Shown: piece after piece, positions 54,039 to 61,725 of the stretch
Numbering within the stretch: the stretch's first letter is position 1
Layout of the letters: each line of letters starts with the position of its first letter
Assembly (NCBI RefSeq): GCF_018380615.1
Contig: NZ_JAGYVZ010000019.1
Coordinates: forward strand, 57,865-121,864
From: Flavobacterium psychroterrae
GTDB lineage: Bacteria > Bacteroidota > Bacteroidia > Flavobacteriales > Flavobacteriaceae
DNA: 64,000 nucleotides
Direction: 5' to 3'
Position numbers and translations under genes: made by a program
The notes under the pieces: generated by a model
What the model saw: the letters and a program-made list of their open reading frames with translations, nothing else
Told to the model about the DNA's origin: nothing
Database searches by the model: none

Positions 54039-54887
54039 ATGAAAGATCCACTTTTAATCACAAAAGAAGAAATTCTAAAATTCTACAAACCCGTAAATCC
54101 TCATACACATAAAGGATTACAGGGTCATGCCGTGATTATTGCAGGAAGTTATGGCAAAATAGGAGCAGCCGTTTTAGCATCAAAATCATGTCTAAAATCC
54201 GGTTGCGGACTTGTAACAACCTTTACACCAAAATGCGGTTATCAAATTCTTCAAATCTCCATTCCCGAAGTTATGGTAATAACCGATGAAAATACCAATT
54301 TCATCACAAATATTCACCTTCCGTTACAACCACAAGCAATTGCGATTGGTCCCGGAATAGGGAAGGAGCTAGGAACGCAAAAAGCATTATTCGAATTTTT
54401 AAGAATTAACAAAGCGCCATTAGTTCTTGATGCAGACGCATTAAATATCTTATCCGAAAATCAATCCTGGCTTGAATTAGTTCCCGAAAACACCATTCTG
54501 ACACCACATCCCAAAGAACTCGAACGCCTAATAGGCAAGTGGAATTCAGAATCGGAAAAGTTCCAAAAAACAATCGCTTTTTCTGAAAAATACAAAGTTA
54601 TCATCGTCATGAAAGGCGCGCCAACCTACATCATCAATAAAACCGAAATCTACGAAAACACCACAGGAAACGCCGCCTTAGCAACCGCAGGAAGTGGCGA
54701 TACCCTAACCGGAATCATCACCAGTTTCCTTGCACAAGGATACGAACCCAAATATGCCGTAAAAATCGCCGTCTACCTTCACGGATTAACCGCTGATATT
54801 GCCTTACCTCAAACAGGATATCAATCGTTTATAGCATCAGATATTATCGAAAATCTGGGGAAAGCGTTTTTGGAATTAGAGAAGTAG
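54039..54887 (+). CDS. nnrD: ADP-dependent NAD(P)H-hydrate dehydratase
   Basis: The 282-residue protein belongs to the ribokinase-like YjeF C-terminal (CARKD) family, which repairs hydrated NAD(P)H using ADP or ATP. Visible motifs are HKGLQGHAVIIAGSYGKIGA near the start, AIGPGIGKELGTQKA, LDADALNIL, ILTPHPKELERL and the signature NAALATAGSGDTLTGIITSF containing the catalytic Asp. The partner epimerase domain (YjeF N-terminal) is absent, so this is the single-domain form. It reads divergently from gcvT. Confidence 0.92.
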   Translation: MKDPLLITKEEILKFYKPVNPHTHKGLQGHAVIIAGSYGKIGAAVLASKSCLKSGCGLVTTFTPKCGYQILQISIPEVMVITDENTNFITNIHLPLQPQAIAIGPGIGKELGTQKALFEFLRINKAPLVLDADALNILSENQSWLELVPENTILTPHPKELERLIGKWNSESEKFQKTIAFSEKYKVIIVMKGAPTYIINKTEIYENTTGNAALATAGSGDTLTGIITSFLAQGYEPKYAVKIAVYLHGLTADIALPQTGYQSFIASDIIENLGKAFLELEK

Positions 54888-55270
54888 AGAATGTGGCAAT
54901 GAGATAATTTGATAATGAGATAATTCTGATCGTATACTTTTAGATTTCTGCTCACCGTTTGTCATCCCGCCTTCCTCTGGATGACAGTCTTTGTCAAAAT
55001 AAAAATCTGCTCAATCTGCAAAATCTGCGAGAAATAAAAACCAAATCCAATATCAAAAATATTTGTTTTTATCATAGAAAACAGGATGACAAAAATGGAT
55101 AAAACCTGCTATCAACTTTGCAGTTAAAATGGCACAGATAAAATAAAAAAATTCGTTTCATCCGCGTGCTTTGCGGTTAAATAAGCAAAATCTAAGAAAT
55201 CTAAGAAATCTAAGAAGTCTAAAAATCTAACAATCTAACAATCTAAATTAGTAAGTTTGTATTTCAGTAA
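54888..55270 (+). other. Intergenic region with tandem AATCTAAGA-type repeats
   Basis: From about 55190 to 55246 there are short tandem copies of AATCTAAGA and AATCTAACA. These are related to the AAAATCT heptamers at 50217. The rest is AT-rich with words such as CAATCTGCAAAATCTGCG. No gene is seen. Confidence 0.6.
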
Positions 55271-56059
55271 ATGCTTATGAAAAACAATTTCGATCTCAGA
55301 ACGGTAAATGTTACTCGTTACATCACGCCATTGCGCGAAGGCGGATCTTTACCCGCTTTAGCAGAAGCCGATGACGATTTTAAATACGTCTTAAAATTTA
55401 AGGGAGCCGGTCATGGCATAAAAGCCTTAATAGCCGAATTAGTGGGCGGACAAATTGCCAAAGCCTTAAAACTGCAACTTCCGGAACTGGTTTTTGCTAA
55501 TCTTGACGAAGCATTTGGACGAAGCGAAGGCGACGAAGAAATTCAGGATTTACTGCAAGGAAGTCAGGGATTAAATTTAGCATTGCATTTTTTATCAGGC
55601 GCAATCACTTTCGATCCTGTTGTAACCACAGTTGATGCAAAATTAGCTTCACAAATCGTTTGGTTAGACGCTTATATTACAAATGTAGATCGTACGTTTA
55701 GAAACACCAATATGTTGATTTGGCACAAAGAATTATGGCTAATTGATCATGGCGCATGTTTGTATTTTCATCATTCCTGGAACAACTGGGAACAACACGC
55801 CAAAAGTCCGTTTGCATTAATAAAAGATCATGTTTTATTACCTCAAGCCTCACTTTTAAAAGAAGTTGATGCCGAATATAAAGCTCTTTTAACTCCAGAA
55901 ATGCTGGAAGATATTGTAAATACAATTCCGCAAGAATGGCTGCAATGGGAAGATACAGATGAAACCCCTGAAGCGTTGCGAAACGTATACTTACAGTTTT
56001 TGCAAACGAGATTAAATAATTCAGAAATCTTTGTAAACCAAGCGTACAATGCAAGATAG
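55271..56059 (+). CDS. HipA-like kinase (HipA_2 type)
   Basis: The 262-residue protein has the compact HipA_2 fold. It starts with TVNVTRYITPLREGGSLPAL, has the kinase-like core with YVLKFKGAGHG (ATP-binding Lys), the catalytic loop NVDRTFRNTN (Asp and Asn) and the metal-binding LIDHGA. All key residues are present, so it is probably active. The typical partner DUF3037 gene follows with an 11-bp overlap. HipA relatives phosphorylate translation or tRNA-charging factors; the substrate of this short form is not known to me. A start at 55277 is equally possible. Confidence 0.8.
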   Translation: MLMKNNFDLRTVNVTRYITPLREGGSLPALAEADDDFKYVLKFKGAGHGIKALIAELVGGQIAKALKLQLPELVFANLDEAFGRSEGDEEIQDLLQGSQGLNLALHFLSGAITFDPVVTTVDAKLASQIVWLDAYITNVDRTFRNTNMLIWHKELWLIDHGACLYFHHSWNNWEQHAKSPFALIKDHVLLPQASLLKEVDAEYKALLTPEMLEDIVNTIPQEWLQWEDTDETPEALRNVYLQFLQTRLNNSEIFVNQAYNAR

Positions 56060-56432
56060 TCACTTATATGAGTATGCCGTAATTCGTGTGGTACCCAGAG
56101 TAGAGCGCGAAGAATTCCTGAATATCGGAATCATTTTGTTTTGCAAAAGAGCCAAATTTATAAAAGTATTGCACCACATAAACGATGCTAAAATCGAAGC
56201 TTTATCAGATGATTTTGATATAGAGCAATTGCATTGTAATGTAACCGCTTTAGAAAAAATCGTAAACGGAACCAAAGATGGCGGACCCATTGGCGAAATG
56301 GATATTCCGGAACGTTTTCGCTGGTTAACGGCAATTCGTAGTTCGGCGATTCAAACTTCAAGACCGCATACGGGATTGTCTCAGGATTTAGAAAAAACGA
56401 TTCAAAGATTGTTTGAAGAATTAGTTCTTTGA
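56049..56432 (+). CDS. DUF3037 domain protein, partner of the HipA-like kinase
   Basis: This 127-residue protein starts inside the kinase gene and carries the DUF3037 signature: YEYAVIRVVPRVEREEFLNI, then GIILFCKRAKFIKV and a C-terminal helix with RFRWLTAIRSSAIQTSRPHT. Conserved Arg residues suggest interaction with the kinase or with nucleic acid, but its biochemical role is unknown. The overlapping order kinase then DUF3037 recurs widely and suggests a functional pair, perhaps a toxin/antitoxin-like or regulatory module. Confidence 0.82.
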   Translation: MQDSHLYEYAVIRVVPRVEREEFLNIGIILFCKRAKFIKVLHHINDAKIEALSDDFDIEQLHCNVTALEKIVNGTKDGGPIGEMDIPERFRWLTAIRSSAIQTSRPHTGLSQDLEKTIQRLFEELVL

Positions 56433-56629
56433 GGAAGGTTCAAAGGTGCGGAGGAACAAGGGTGCAAAGGTTTTGTAGAGGTGCGCAGCAGTGCGTCTAA
56501 CATATTATTTTAAAAATCGCGCAAAGATGCCCAGTCGCCAAGAATTTAGAAACTTTGCGACTTGGCTCTTTGCGCGAAAATTTTACAAGCTTCAAAAAAA
56601 AAACTTAGCGTTCATTGCGGTTAAGAAAA

Positions 56630-56665
56630 AAACCACGAATTACATTCAACTGTAATCCGTGGTTT
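56630..56665 (+). terminator. Terminator of the kinase/DUF3037 operon
   Basis: AAACCACGAATTACA pairs with TGTAATCCGTGGTTT with one mismatch around a 6-nt loop. Confidence 0.65.
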
Positions 56666-56690
56666 AAACTAAAACTAACTCACATTCTTT

Positions 56691-56735
56691 AAAATTCCAT
56701 AGTTTCAATTTAGCAATTTGAAATTATGGAATTTT
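56691..56735 (-). terminator. Terminator of the pectate lyase gene
   Basis: An 18-bp stem (AAAATTCCATAGTTTCAA with its inverse, one mismatch) and a 9-nt loop lie 16 bp after the lyase stop codon on the minus strand. Confidence 0.65.
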
Positions 56736-56750
56736 CAAATATTTTTTTAA

Positions 56751-57866
56751 TTAAAATGATCCGCAAACATTTCCACCTAACGTTGCACCAGCTCCGGCTC
56801 CTCCAGTAATATCAGCCTTAACTGCTGAAGCTGCCAGCGTTACAATAGAATACGGAGGAGTAAAAGCAGTTTTACTTCCCGCAGTATTTCCGGTAGTATT
56901 TGTAAATACATTTCCAACTGCTGTAACAGCTGTATAACCTGTCATTAAATCTATAGGTGTTTTTACTCCTTCAAAAACATTACTTTCCACTTTAATATCC
57001 GCTTCAAAACCTGCAGCGATACATTTGTTACTCACTGTACTGTTAAAGAAATTGTTTATTAAATGTACTTTTCCAAAACGTACTCTTGGCATTCTTTCTT
57101 TACATCCCGGAGCCCACCAGCAACGAGCAAAAGTAATTCTTAATTTTCCGCGATCTGCTGTAGCTCCATCGCTTGAACCAATTAAGTTTGAATATCTATG
57201 ATCATCTGATCCTCCAGAACCTCCAGCTTTTGGTGGTTTCAAGTAATGGAATTTAGAATAAGTAACCGAAATATAATCTGATTTGTTTTTGATATCAAAG
57301 TTTCCGTCAACACCATCTCTAAATTCGCAGTGATCCACCCATACATTTGTACATTCGTCAAGGATTGCATTATCCCATCCGTCAGTATCATAAGCACCAG
57401 GACCTTCAAAAATAAGGTTTCTGATGATAATGTTTTTACATCTTTTAATGTTGATAATACCAGACGCATCTTTAGTTTGATTAGTCGAAACTAATTTTGC
57501 ACCGTTAGCACCATAAATCGTTTTTCCGGTTTGATCCTGAAATGATAATCTTGTCGTTACCGTAATAGTTCCGCTAACTTTGATAACTTTTACAGAGCTG
57601 CTTTCAATTGCAGATTTTAACTGAGCATAAGTAGTAACAGTTGTTTCTGCAGCAGAACCTCCACCTGTTGTTCCTCCGTTTTGCGAAGCCCATCCCGGAA
57701 CCTGAGCGCAGTTTCCAATTTTTGCCGTCAAACCACCAGAAGTAGGTGTGGCAGTTTCAATAATAGCATTTTCGTCTGCAGACGAAGCAATTTCTTCGGT
57801 ATTACACGCTGTAAAACCTAAAGCCAGTGTTAGTAGGAACACTGAAAATGTTGATTTAAATTTCAT
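56751..57866 (-). CDS. Pectate lyase, polysaccharide lyase family 1, lipoprotein
   Basis: The 371-residue protein has a lipoprotein signal (LLTLALGFTAC, Cys21), then a Thr/Ser/Gly-rich linker and a right-handed beta-helix. Family-1 hallmarks are visible: IIRNLIFEG, NVWVDHCEFRDGVDGNFDIK with calcium-ligand acids, and RMPRVRFGKVHLINNFF, in which the second Arg is the catalytic base. It cleaves polygalacturonate by beta-elimination, at the cell surface or in the periplasm. No SusC/SusD pair is adjacent, so it is a stand-alone enzyme rather than part of a visible PUL. Confidence 0.92.
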   Translation of the reverse strand: MKFKSTFSVFLLTLALGFTACNTEEIASSADENAIIETATPTSGGLTAKIGNCAQVPGWASQNGGTTGGGSAAETTVTTYAQLKSAIESSSVKVIKVSGTITVTTRLSFQDQTGKTIYGANGAKLVSTNQTKDASGIINIKRCKNIIIRNLIFEGPGAYDTDGWDNAILDECTNVWVDHCEFRDGVDGNFDIKNKSDYISVTYSKFHYLKPPKAGGSGGSDDHRYSNLIGSSDGATADRGKLRITFARCWWAPGCKERMPRVRFGKVHLINNFFNSTVSNKCIAAGFEADIKVESNVFEGVKTPIDLMTGYTAVTAVGNVFTNTTGNTAGSKTAFTPPYSIVTLAASAVKADITGGAGAGATLGGNVCGSF

Positions 57867-58096
57867 AATGATAAATTTGGGGGTTTATATTAATTTAACA
57901 GTGCAAAACTGACTATAAAAACTTTGTAAAAAGTTGAACAAGTTCAATATTTTGAAAATAAATTAACGGAAAGTATTTTTTTAACAGTTGTTAATTTACA
58001 AAAATGCATAAAAAGGGTACTTTTACGTAATCGATTACATTATTTTTCATTCATTCACACTTACGCCCCTGAGTAAGAATAAAAGTAAAAAACCAC

Positions 58097-58666
58097 ATGT
58101 ACAAAAACCTACGATCAAGTATTGAACGTAAAATTCCGTTAACAGAAGAAGAATGGAATTTTGTCGTTGAAAAAGCCGAGTTCGTCAAACTCAAGAAAAA
58201 TGAGTTTCTACAAATTCAGGACTCAAGCAGTTCATATGAAGGCTTTATTTTAAAAGGTACATTCAAAACCTATATTTTGAATGACAATGGCACCGAAAGT
58301 GTTATTTTCTTTTCTTTCGAAAATGAATGGATGTGCGATCTCGAAAGTTTCTATCATCAAAAGCCTACAACCTACAACATTAAGGCAATTGAAGAAAGCG
58401 AAATTTTGGTAATAAGCAAAACAAACAAAGCGCTCTTATTTGAGCAAGTGCCAAAATTGATCAAGTTTCACATCATTATGGTCGAAAAAGCAAACATCGC
58501 TATTCAACAAAGACTTTTAGATGTCTTAAACAAAACCTCCAAACAAAGGTATCTGGAGTTTATCGAAAAATACTCTCACAAAGTAGATAAAATCAACAAC
58601 AGGAATTTATCGTCTTATCTCGGCGTTTCACACGAGTTTTTGTCAAAGATTAAAAAAAGGTGCTAA
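58097..58666 (+). CDS. Crp/Fnr-family transcriptional regulator
   Basis: The 189-residue protein has a cyclic-nucleotide-binding-like beta-roll (about 25-115, with YEGFILKGTFKTYILNDNGT and FSFENEWMCDLESFYHQKP). A dimerisation helix (about 118-145) and a short HTH (NRNLSSYLGVSHEFLSKIKK) follow. The C-terminus ends right after the recognition helix, as in many Bacteroidota members. Cysteines for an Fe-S cluster are not present. It is divergent from the pectate lyase gene, 230 bp away, and may regulate it; that is inference from position. Confidence 0.88.
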   Translation: MYKNLRSSIERKIPLTEEEWNFVVEKAEFVKLKKNEFLQIQDSSSSYEGFILKGTFKTYILNDNGTESVIFFSFENEWMCDLESFYHQKPTTYNIKAIEESEILVISKTNKALLFEQVPKLIKFHIIMVEKANIAIQQRLLDVLNKTSKQRYLEFIEKYSHKVDKINNRNLSSYLGVSHEFLSKIKKRC

Positions 58667-58701
58667 GGTTCTGAGATGCTAAGTTTCTAAGTTAAAAAAA
58701 G

Positions 58702-58766
58702 AATCGCGCAAAGACGCGAAGACTCAAAGTTTTATTTTCTTTGCGTCTTCGCGTCTTTGCGCGATT
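58702..58766. repeat. 28-bp inverted repeat with GCGCAAAGACGCGAAGAC arms
   Basis: 58702-58729 and 58739-58766 pair with a single mismatch around a 9-nt loop. The arms are of the GC-richer CGCAAAGACGCGAAGAC type repeated across this window (also 56519 and 50100). It may end transcription of the Crp/Fnr gene. Confidence 0.8.
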
Positions 58767-58855
58767 AAAAAAACTTTTCGAATCTTTGCGTAACCCTTTG
58801 CGAATCTTTGCGGTTAAACCTGAAACCTGAAACCTGAAACAAATAAAACTAAATT

Positions 58856-59404
58856 TTAAAAATCCAATATTCCACAGAGGCATTCATTAGAAAAATGAAG
58901 CATTATATTTTCCTTTTCTAGATTTTCAATGACTAATAAATCATGAGGATTTAAATAATATGGCTTTTCATTAATTTTAATAACCGTTATGTGTAAAGAA
59001 AATAAAATTATTATCTCAGCATTATAATTCTGATTACTATTACTTATTTTCAGTTCATGATGACTTATTTTTTCAGAAACCATCCAATTAAAATCAGTAC
59101 CTTTTGTATAAGAAGTCACTTCATCATCCGAATTAAATTCCATGATTTCATGTTTCTCATATATTTTTTCTTCTTTGTTTACCTCAATATTTAGGGAGTT
59201 ATCAAGCATAACCAAGTATCGGTGATAACCTTTAAATTGGGTAAACTCTGATGGAACTTTTTCTATTGTAGCACTGCTTATTCTGAATATAAAATCTCTA
59301 TCGGCATAGTTTGCTGTTTTCGGATAGATAATGTATTCATATGTCAATCCGCCACTCCAAATAGAGCATGTACTATCTTTTTTAGGCAAAAGGCGTATGT
59401 TCAT
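58856..59404 (-). CDS. HutD/Ves-family cupin-like protein
   Basis: This 182-residue protein carries the family opening (WSGGLTYEYIIYPKTANYAD, then RDFIFRISSATIEKVPSEFT) and GYHRYLVMLDNSLNIEV. These are the usual signature of HutD, a bicupin-fold protein. HutD is associated with histidine-use operons and elsewhere found alone with unknown role. No hut genes are nearby. No signal peptide. The function is thus not established here. Confidence 0.78.
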   Translation of the reverse strand: MNIRLLPKKDSTCSIWSGGLTYEYIIYPKTANYADRDFIFRISSATIEKVPSEFTQFKGYHRYLVMLDNSLNIEVNKEEKIYEKHEIMEFNSDDEVTSYTKGTDFNWMVSEKISHHELKISNSNQNYNAEIIILFSLHITVIKINEKPYYLNPHDLLVIENLEKENIMLHFSNECLCGILDF

Positions 59405-59511
59405 TTATCAAATATTTTAATATGACTTCAGTTTCCAGATACATTTAACCATCCTTTTAAATGAACTTATATCACTTATATGGTAAAAAAAGCGTTCCCA
59501 TAGCAAAAAAC

Positions 59512-60018
59512 TTAGATCTTTTTCTCTAAATAGATAAACTCCAAAGGTTCATTTGAAATATTAATATGAATATCACTTGAAGGAAAAGGTTCTCTTTCGC
59601 CGGTTTGAACATAACCATGACGTTTATACCACGCAATAAGTTCTGAACGAACCGAAACAACCGTCATAATAAGAGTTGACAATCCCAAAGCGTTAGCATG
59701 ATTTTCGGCTTCAGCCAACATTTTTTTCCCGATTCCGCTATTTTGTAATTCAGGTGAAACCGTTAACATTCCCACATACAATTGATGTTCTTTCACCACC
59801 AATAAAACCGAACCAATAATTTTATCATTCTCTGTAAACTTCAGGAATGTATTTTTAGGATCTTGAATAATTTCCTTTAATTCTTCTTCGGTGGTTCTTT
59901 TTCCTTCTAATAAATGAGCTTCGGTTGTCCAGCCTTTTTTAGAGGTTTCGCCTCTGTAGGCTGAGTTTATTAAGGTTGTTAATGCGGGAATGTCTTGTAA
60001 TGTTGCTTTTGTAATCAT
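59512..60018 (-). CDS. GNAT-family N-acetyltransferase
   Basis: The 168-residue cytoplasmic protein has the GNAT fold: a helix with IPALTTLINSAYRGETS at the start, strand KIIGSVLLVVKEHQLYVGML, the acetyl-CoA loop LQNSGIGKKMLAEAE (Q/R-x-x-G-x-G/A type), and LIMTVVSVRSELIAWYKRHG. The substrate is not evident. It stands alone between the HutD-like gene and a long non-coding region. Confidence 0.88.
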   Translation of the reverse strand: MITKATLQDIPALTTLINSAYRGETSKKGWTTEAHLLEGKRTTEEELKEIIQDPKNTFLKFTENDKIIGSVLLVVKEHQLYVGMLTVSPELQNSGIGKKMLAEAENHANALGLSTLIMTVVSVRSELIAWYKRHGYVQTGEREPFPSSDIHINISNEPLEFIYLEKKI

Positions 60019-60080
60019 GATAATCTGACTGTATTATTAGTATAAATATTATTCCGTTGTGATAATACATAAAAAATTAA

Positions 60081-60220
60081 TTAAACACATAGAAACATAG
60101 ATTCTATGATTTTGAAAAAAGTAAATTAAAAAGAAACTAGTTTCTCACACATAGCTATGTTTGTTAATGCAAGTGAAGCGCCTTTTTTAGTTCATTAATT
60201 CTATGTTTCTATGTGTTAAA
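60081..60220. repeat. Inverted-repeat-bounded element of about 140 bp
   Basis: TTAAACACATAGAAACATAG (60081-60100) pairs with 60201-60220 with a one-base difference. The inner part has its own small hairpin (ACACATAGCTATGTTTG). This may be a miniature element or a transcript-end structure of the GNAT gene. Confidence 0.6.
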
Positions 60221-60292
60221 AATAATTGCACACAACGGGTCTAAATGTTATCTAGTTTTAATTGTATAAAAAATTGAATTGTTTCCTGCTTT

Positions 60293-60523
60293 AGCTCAAT
60301 ATTATTAAGTTAAGCTTTTAAAAAATAAAATCACTGCAAATCAAATCCGTTTTTATCCGCGTTTTTACGAAGTAAATCTGTTTTATCCGCGTCTAAAATT
60401 AGAAGCTGATTTTACTGATTCGCTAAAACGAAAACGCTGATAAAAACGGATTTTCTAATTACCTTCTTGATTAAACTGTTAAGTAATTTTATAGATTTCC
60501 CCTTAACTTAATAACATTGTGCT
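60293..60523. repeat. Inverted repeat pair enclosing the 36-bp repeat
   Basis: The pair CTTAACTTAATAA.ATTG (60502-60523) and its inverse at 60293-60314 match over 22 bp with two mismatches. Both are flanked by GCTTTAGC words. The 36-bp repeat lies between them. Confidence 0.55.
60343..60378. repeat. 36-bp dispersed repeat, copy 2
   Basis: Identical to 53922-53957 over 36 bp, followed by weaker similarity (TTTATCCGCGT versus TTTAATCAGCGT). Confidence 0.85.
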
Positions 60524-60683
60524 TTAGCCTGAGCAACAAAATTACATTAGAAAATGGCTTTAGCCTAATATTTAGTTTTTTTAGCTAAAGCCGAATTTGT
60601 CAATTGATATCAATTCTGAAAATAGTATCTTACAAAAACAGTTTGTTTTTTACCGAAATTTATTTTCGTTTAAGAATTTTAAA

Positions 60684-60691
60684 TATCTTTG
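60684..60691 (+). promoter_or_regulatory. -7 promoter element directly abutting the second XRE start
   Basis: TATCTTTG ends four bases before ATG 60696, exactly as in the paralog at 13844. A TTTTCG at 60663-60668 is in the -33 area. A leaderless transcript is likely. Confidence 0.6.
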
Positions 60692-60695
60692 AATT

Positions 60696-61088
60696 ATGAG
60701 TACAGCAATAAAACCAAACCATATCGGCAGAAATATAAGCCGTATCAGAGAGCTTAAAGATATGAAACAGGATGCACTGGCATATGCTTTAGGAATAAGC
60801 CAGCAGACCATTTCGGCTATTGAAAACAGCGAAACTATAGACGAGCAAAGACTAATTGAGATTGCAAAAGCTCTTGAAGTTTCTGTTGAAGCAATTAAAA
60901 ACTTTTCGGAAGAAGCAGTTTTAAATATTATTGGAAATACTTATCACGATAATGGTATTGTAAATGCTGGACTTAATTACAATTGCAATTTTAATCCTTT
61001 AGATAAAGTAATTGAACTTTACGAACGTTTGGTGCAAGTTGAAAAAGATAAAGTTGAGTATTTAGAAAAATTATTGAACGGGAAGTAA
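60696..61088 (+). CDS. XRE-family HTH regulator with C-terminal coiled coil, copy 2
   Basis: The 130-residue paralog of the 13425 gene has the HTH at about 10-66 (ISRIRELKDMKQDALAYALG, then ISQQTISAIENSETIDEQ). A short linker with NPLDK follows, and a coiled coil (LVQVEKDKVEYLEKLLNGK). The HTH is about 75% identical to copy 1, while the linker is shortened by about nine residues. It has its own near-start promoter and a terminator at 61114. It sits beside the CinA/phosphoesterase cassette, just as copy 1 sits beside the other accessory block. Confidence 0.87.
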   Translation: MSTAIKPNHIGRNISRIRELKDMKQDALAYALGISQQTISAIENSETIDEQRLIEIAKALEVSVEAIKNFSEEAVLNIIGNTYHDNGIVNAGLNYNCNFNPLDKVIELYERLVQVEKDKVEYLEKLLNGK

Positions 61089-61113
61089 CGTTTTTTAAAT
61101 GTATACTAATTGT

Positions 61114-61139
61114 AAAAAGAGATCTTAAGATCTCTTTTT
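61114..61139. terminator. Terminator after the second XRE gene
   Basis: A perfect palindrome, AAAAAGAGATCTT and its complement, with a T-tail. It can also serve the convergent CinA gene. Confidence 0.8.
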
Positions 61140-61191
61140 TTATTTGTGTTCACTAACGAGATGTTGGTAAAGGGAAAAATATTTTGGAAAG

Positions 61192-61707
61192 TTAAGAAAC
61201 AGGTTTGTAAATAACTTCTAAAATTTTTTCTAGAATTAAATCAACCGTTTTTTCTCTTATTTCATTCCTTATTTCAATTTCATCTGTTTTAATAAAATCT
61301 ATAATTTTATCAGTTTCATAAATTTCATTATTATAATAAATTGCAATATACACTTGTCCCCATTTTTTAATTACTCCTGAATTTTCTAATGGTTCAGATG
61401 CGACTCCTGTAACTGCTACATATAATTCTGCATTTGAATAAGTTTTTACTAAACCGTTAACCATTTCTACTGTGGTTTCAATTGATTCAGCAGAATGTTT
61501 AAATAGAGTTTCTGGCTTTACACCTAAAATAGAGATTTTAAGCTCAGGATTGTATGTTACAATACTACCTTTAAGGACACTTGAAGCTCCAGGAATAGAT
61601 GCAATTGTACTTGCTAATAATCCTGCTGTAATACTTTCGGCACAGCATATTGTAATTTTTTTCTCAATTAATTCAGAATTGAATTTTTTTATTTTTTCTA
61701 TATCCAT
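61192..61707 (-). CDS. CinA C-terminal-domain protein (nicotinamide-nucleotide amidohydrolase type)
   Basis: The 171-residue product is the C-terminal CinA domain alone, without the N-terminal molybdopterin-like domain. Motifs are ITICCAESITAGLLASTIAS with the conserved Ser, LKGSIVTYNPELKISILGV, and YVAVTGVASEPLE in place of the usual TG-AGP. The family deamidates NMN in pyridine-nucleotide salvage. It is the last gene of a three-gene minus-strand unit, 18 bp after the phosphoesterase fusion gene, so a nucleotide-related partner role is likely. It diverges from housekeeping CinA and may be specialised. Confidence 0.8.
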   Translation of the reverse strand: MDIEKIKKFNSELIEKKITICCAESITAGLLASTIASIPGASSVLKGSIVTYNPELKISILGVKPETLFKHSAESIETTVEMVNGLVKTYSNAELYVAVTGVASEPLENSGVIKKWGQVYIAIYYNNEIYETDKIIDFIKTDEIEIRNEIREKTVDLILEKILEVIYKPVS

Positions 61708-61725
61708 TTTTTATTTAAATTATTT

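Larger units (their letters stand above)
56433..56750. other. Convergent intergenic region with repeats and hairpins
   Basis: About 318 bp. It holds low-complexity GGTTCAAAGG-type words after DUF3037, an internal inverted repeat built on GCGCAAAGATG and CTTTGCGCGAA (about 56519-56577), and two terminators. No gene is visible. Confidence 0.6.
60019..60695. other. 677-bp non-coding region with nested inverted repeats
   Basis: Contents from left: a long-range inverted repeat (60081-60100 with 60201-60220, ACACATAGAAACATAG type), a second pair (60293-60314 with 60502-60523, CTTAACTTAATAA type), the second copy of the 36-bp repeat (60343-60378), short TTTAGCTAAAGCC-type inverted words near 60560-60595, and the XRE promoter. 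No gene is seen. Confidence 0.65.

Noticed and set aside
56751..57866. Polysaccharide utilisation locus around the pectate lyase
   Set aside because: No SusC/SusD, sulfatase or other carbohydrate-active genes adjoin it.
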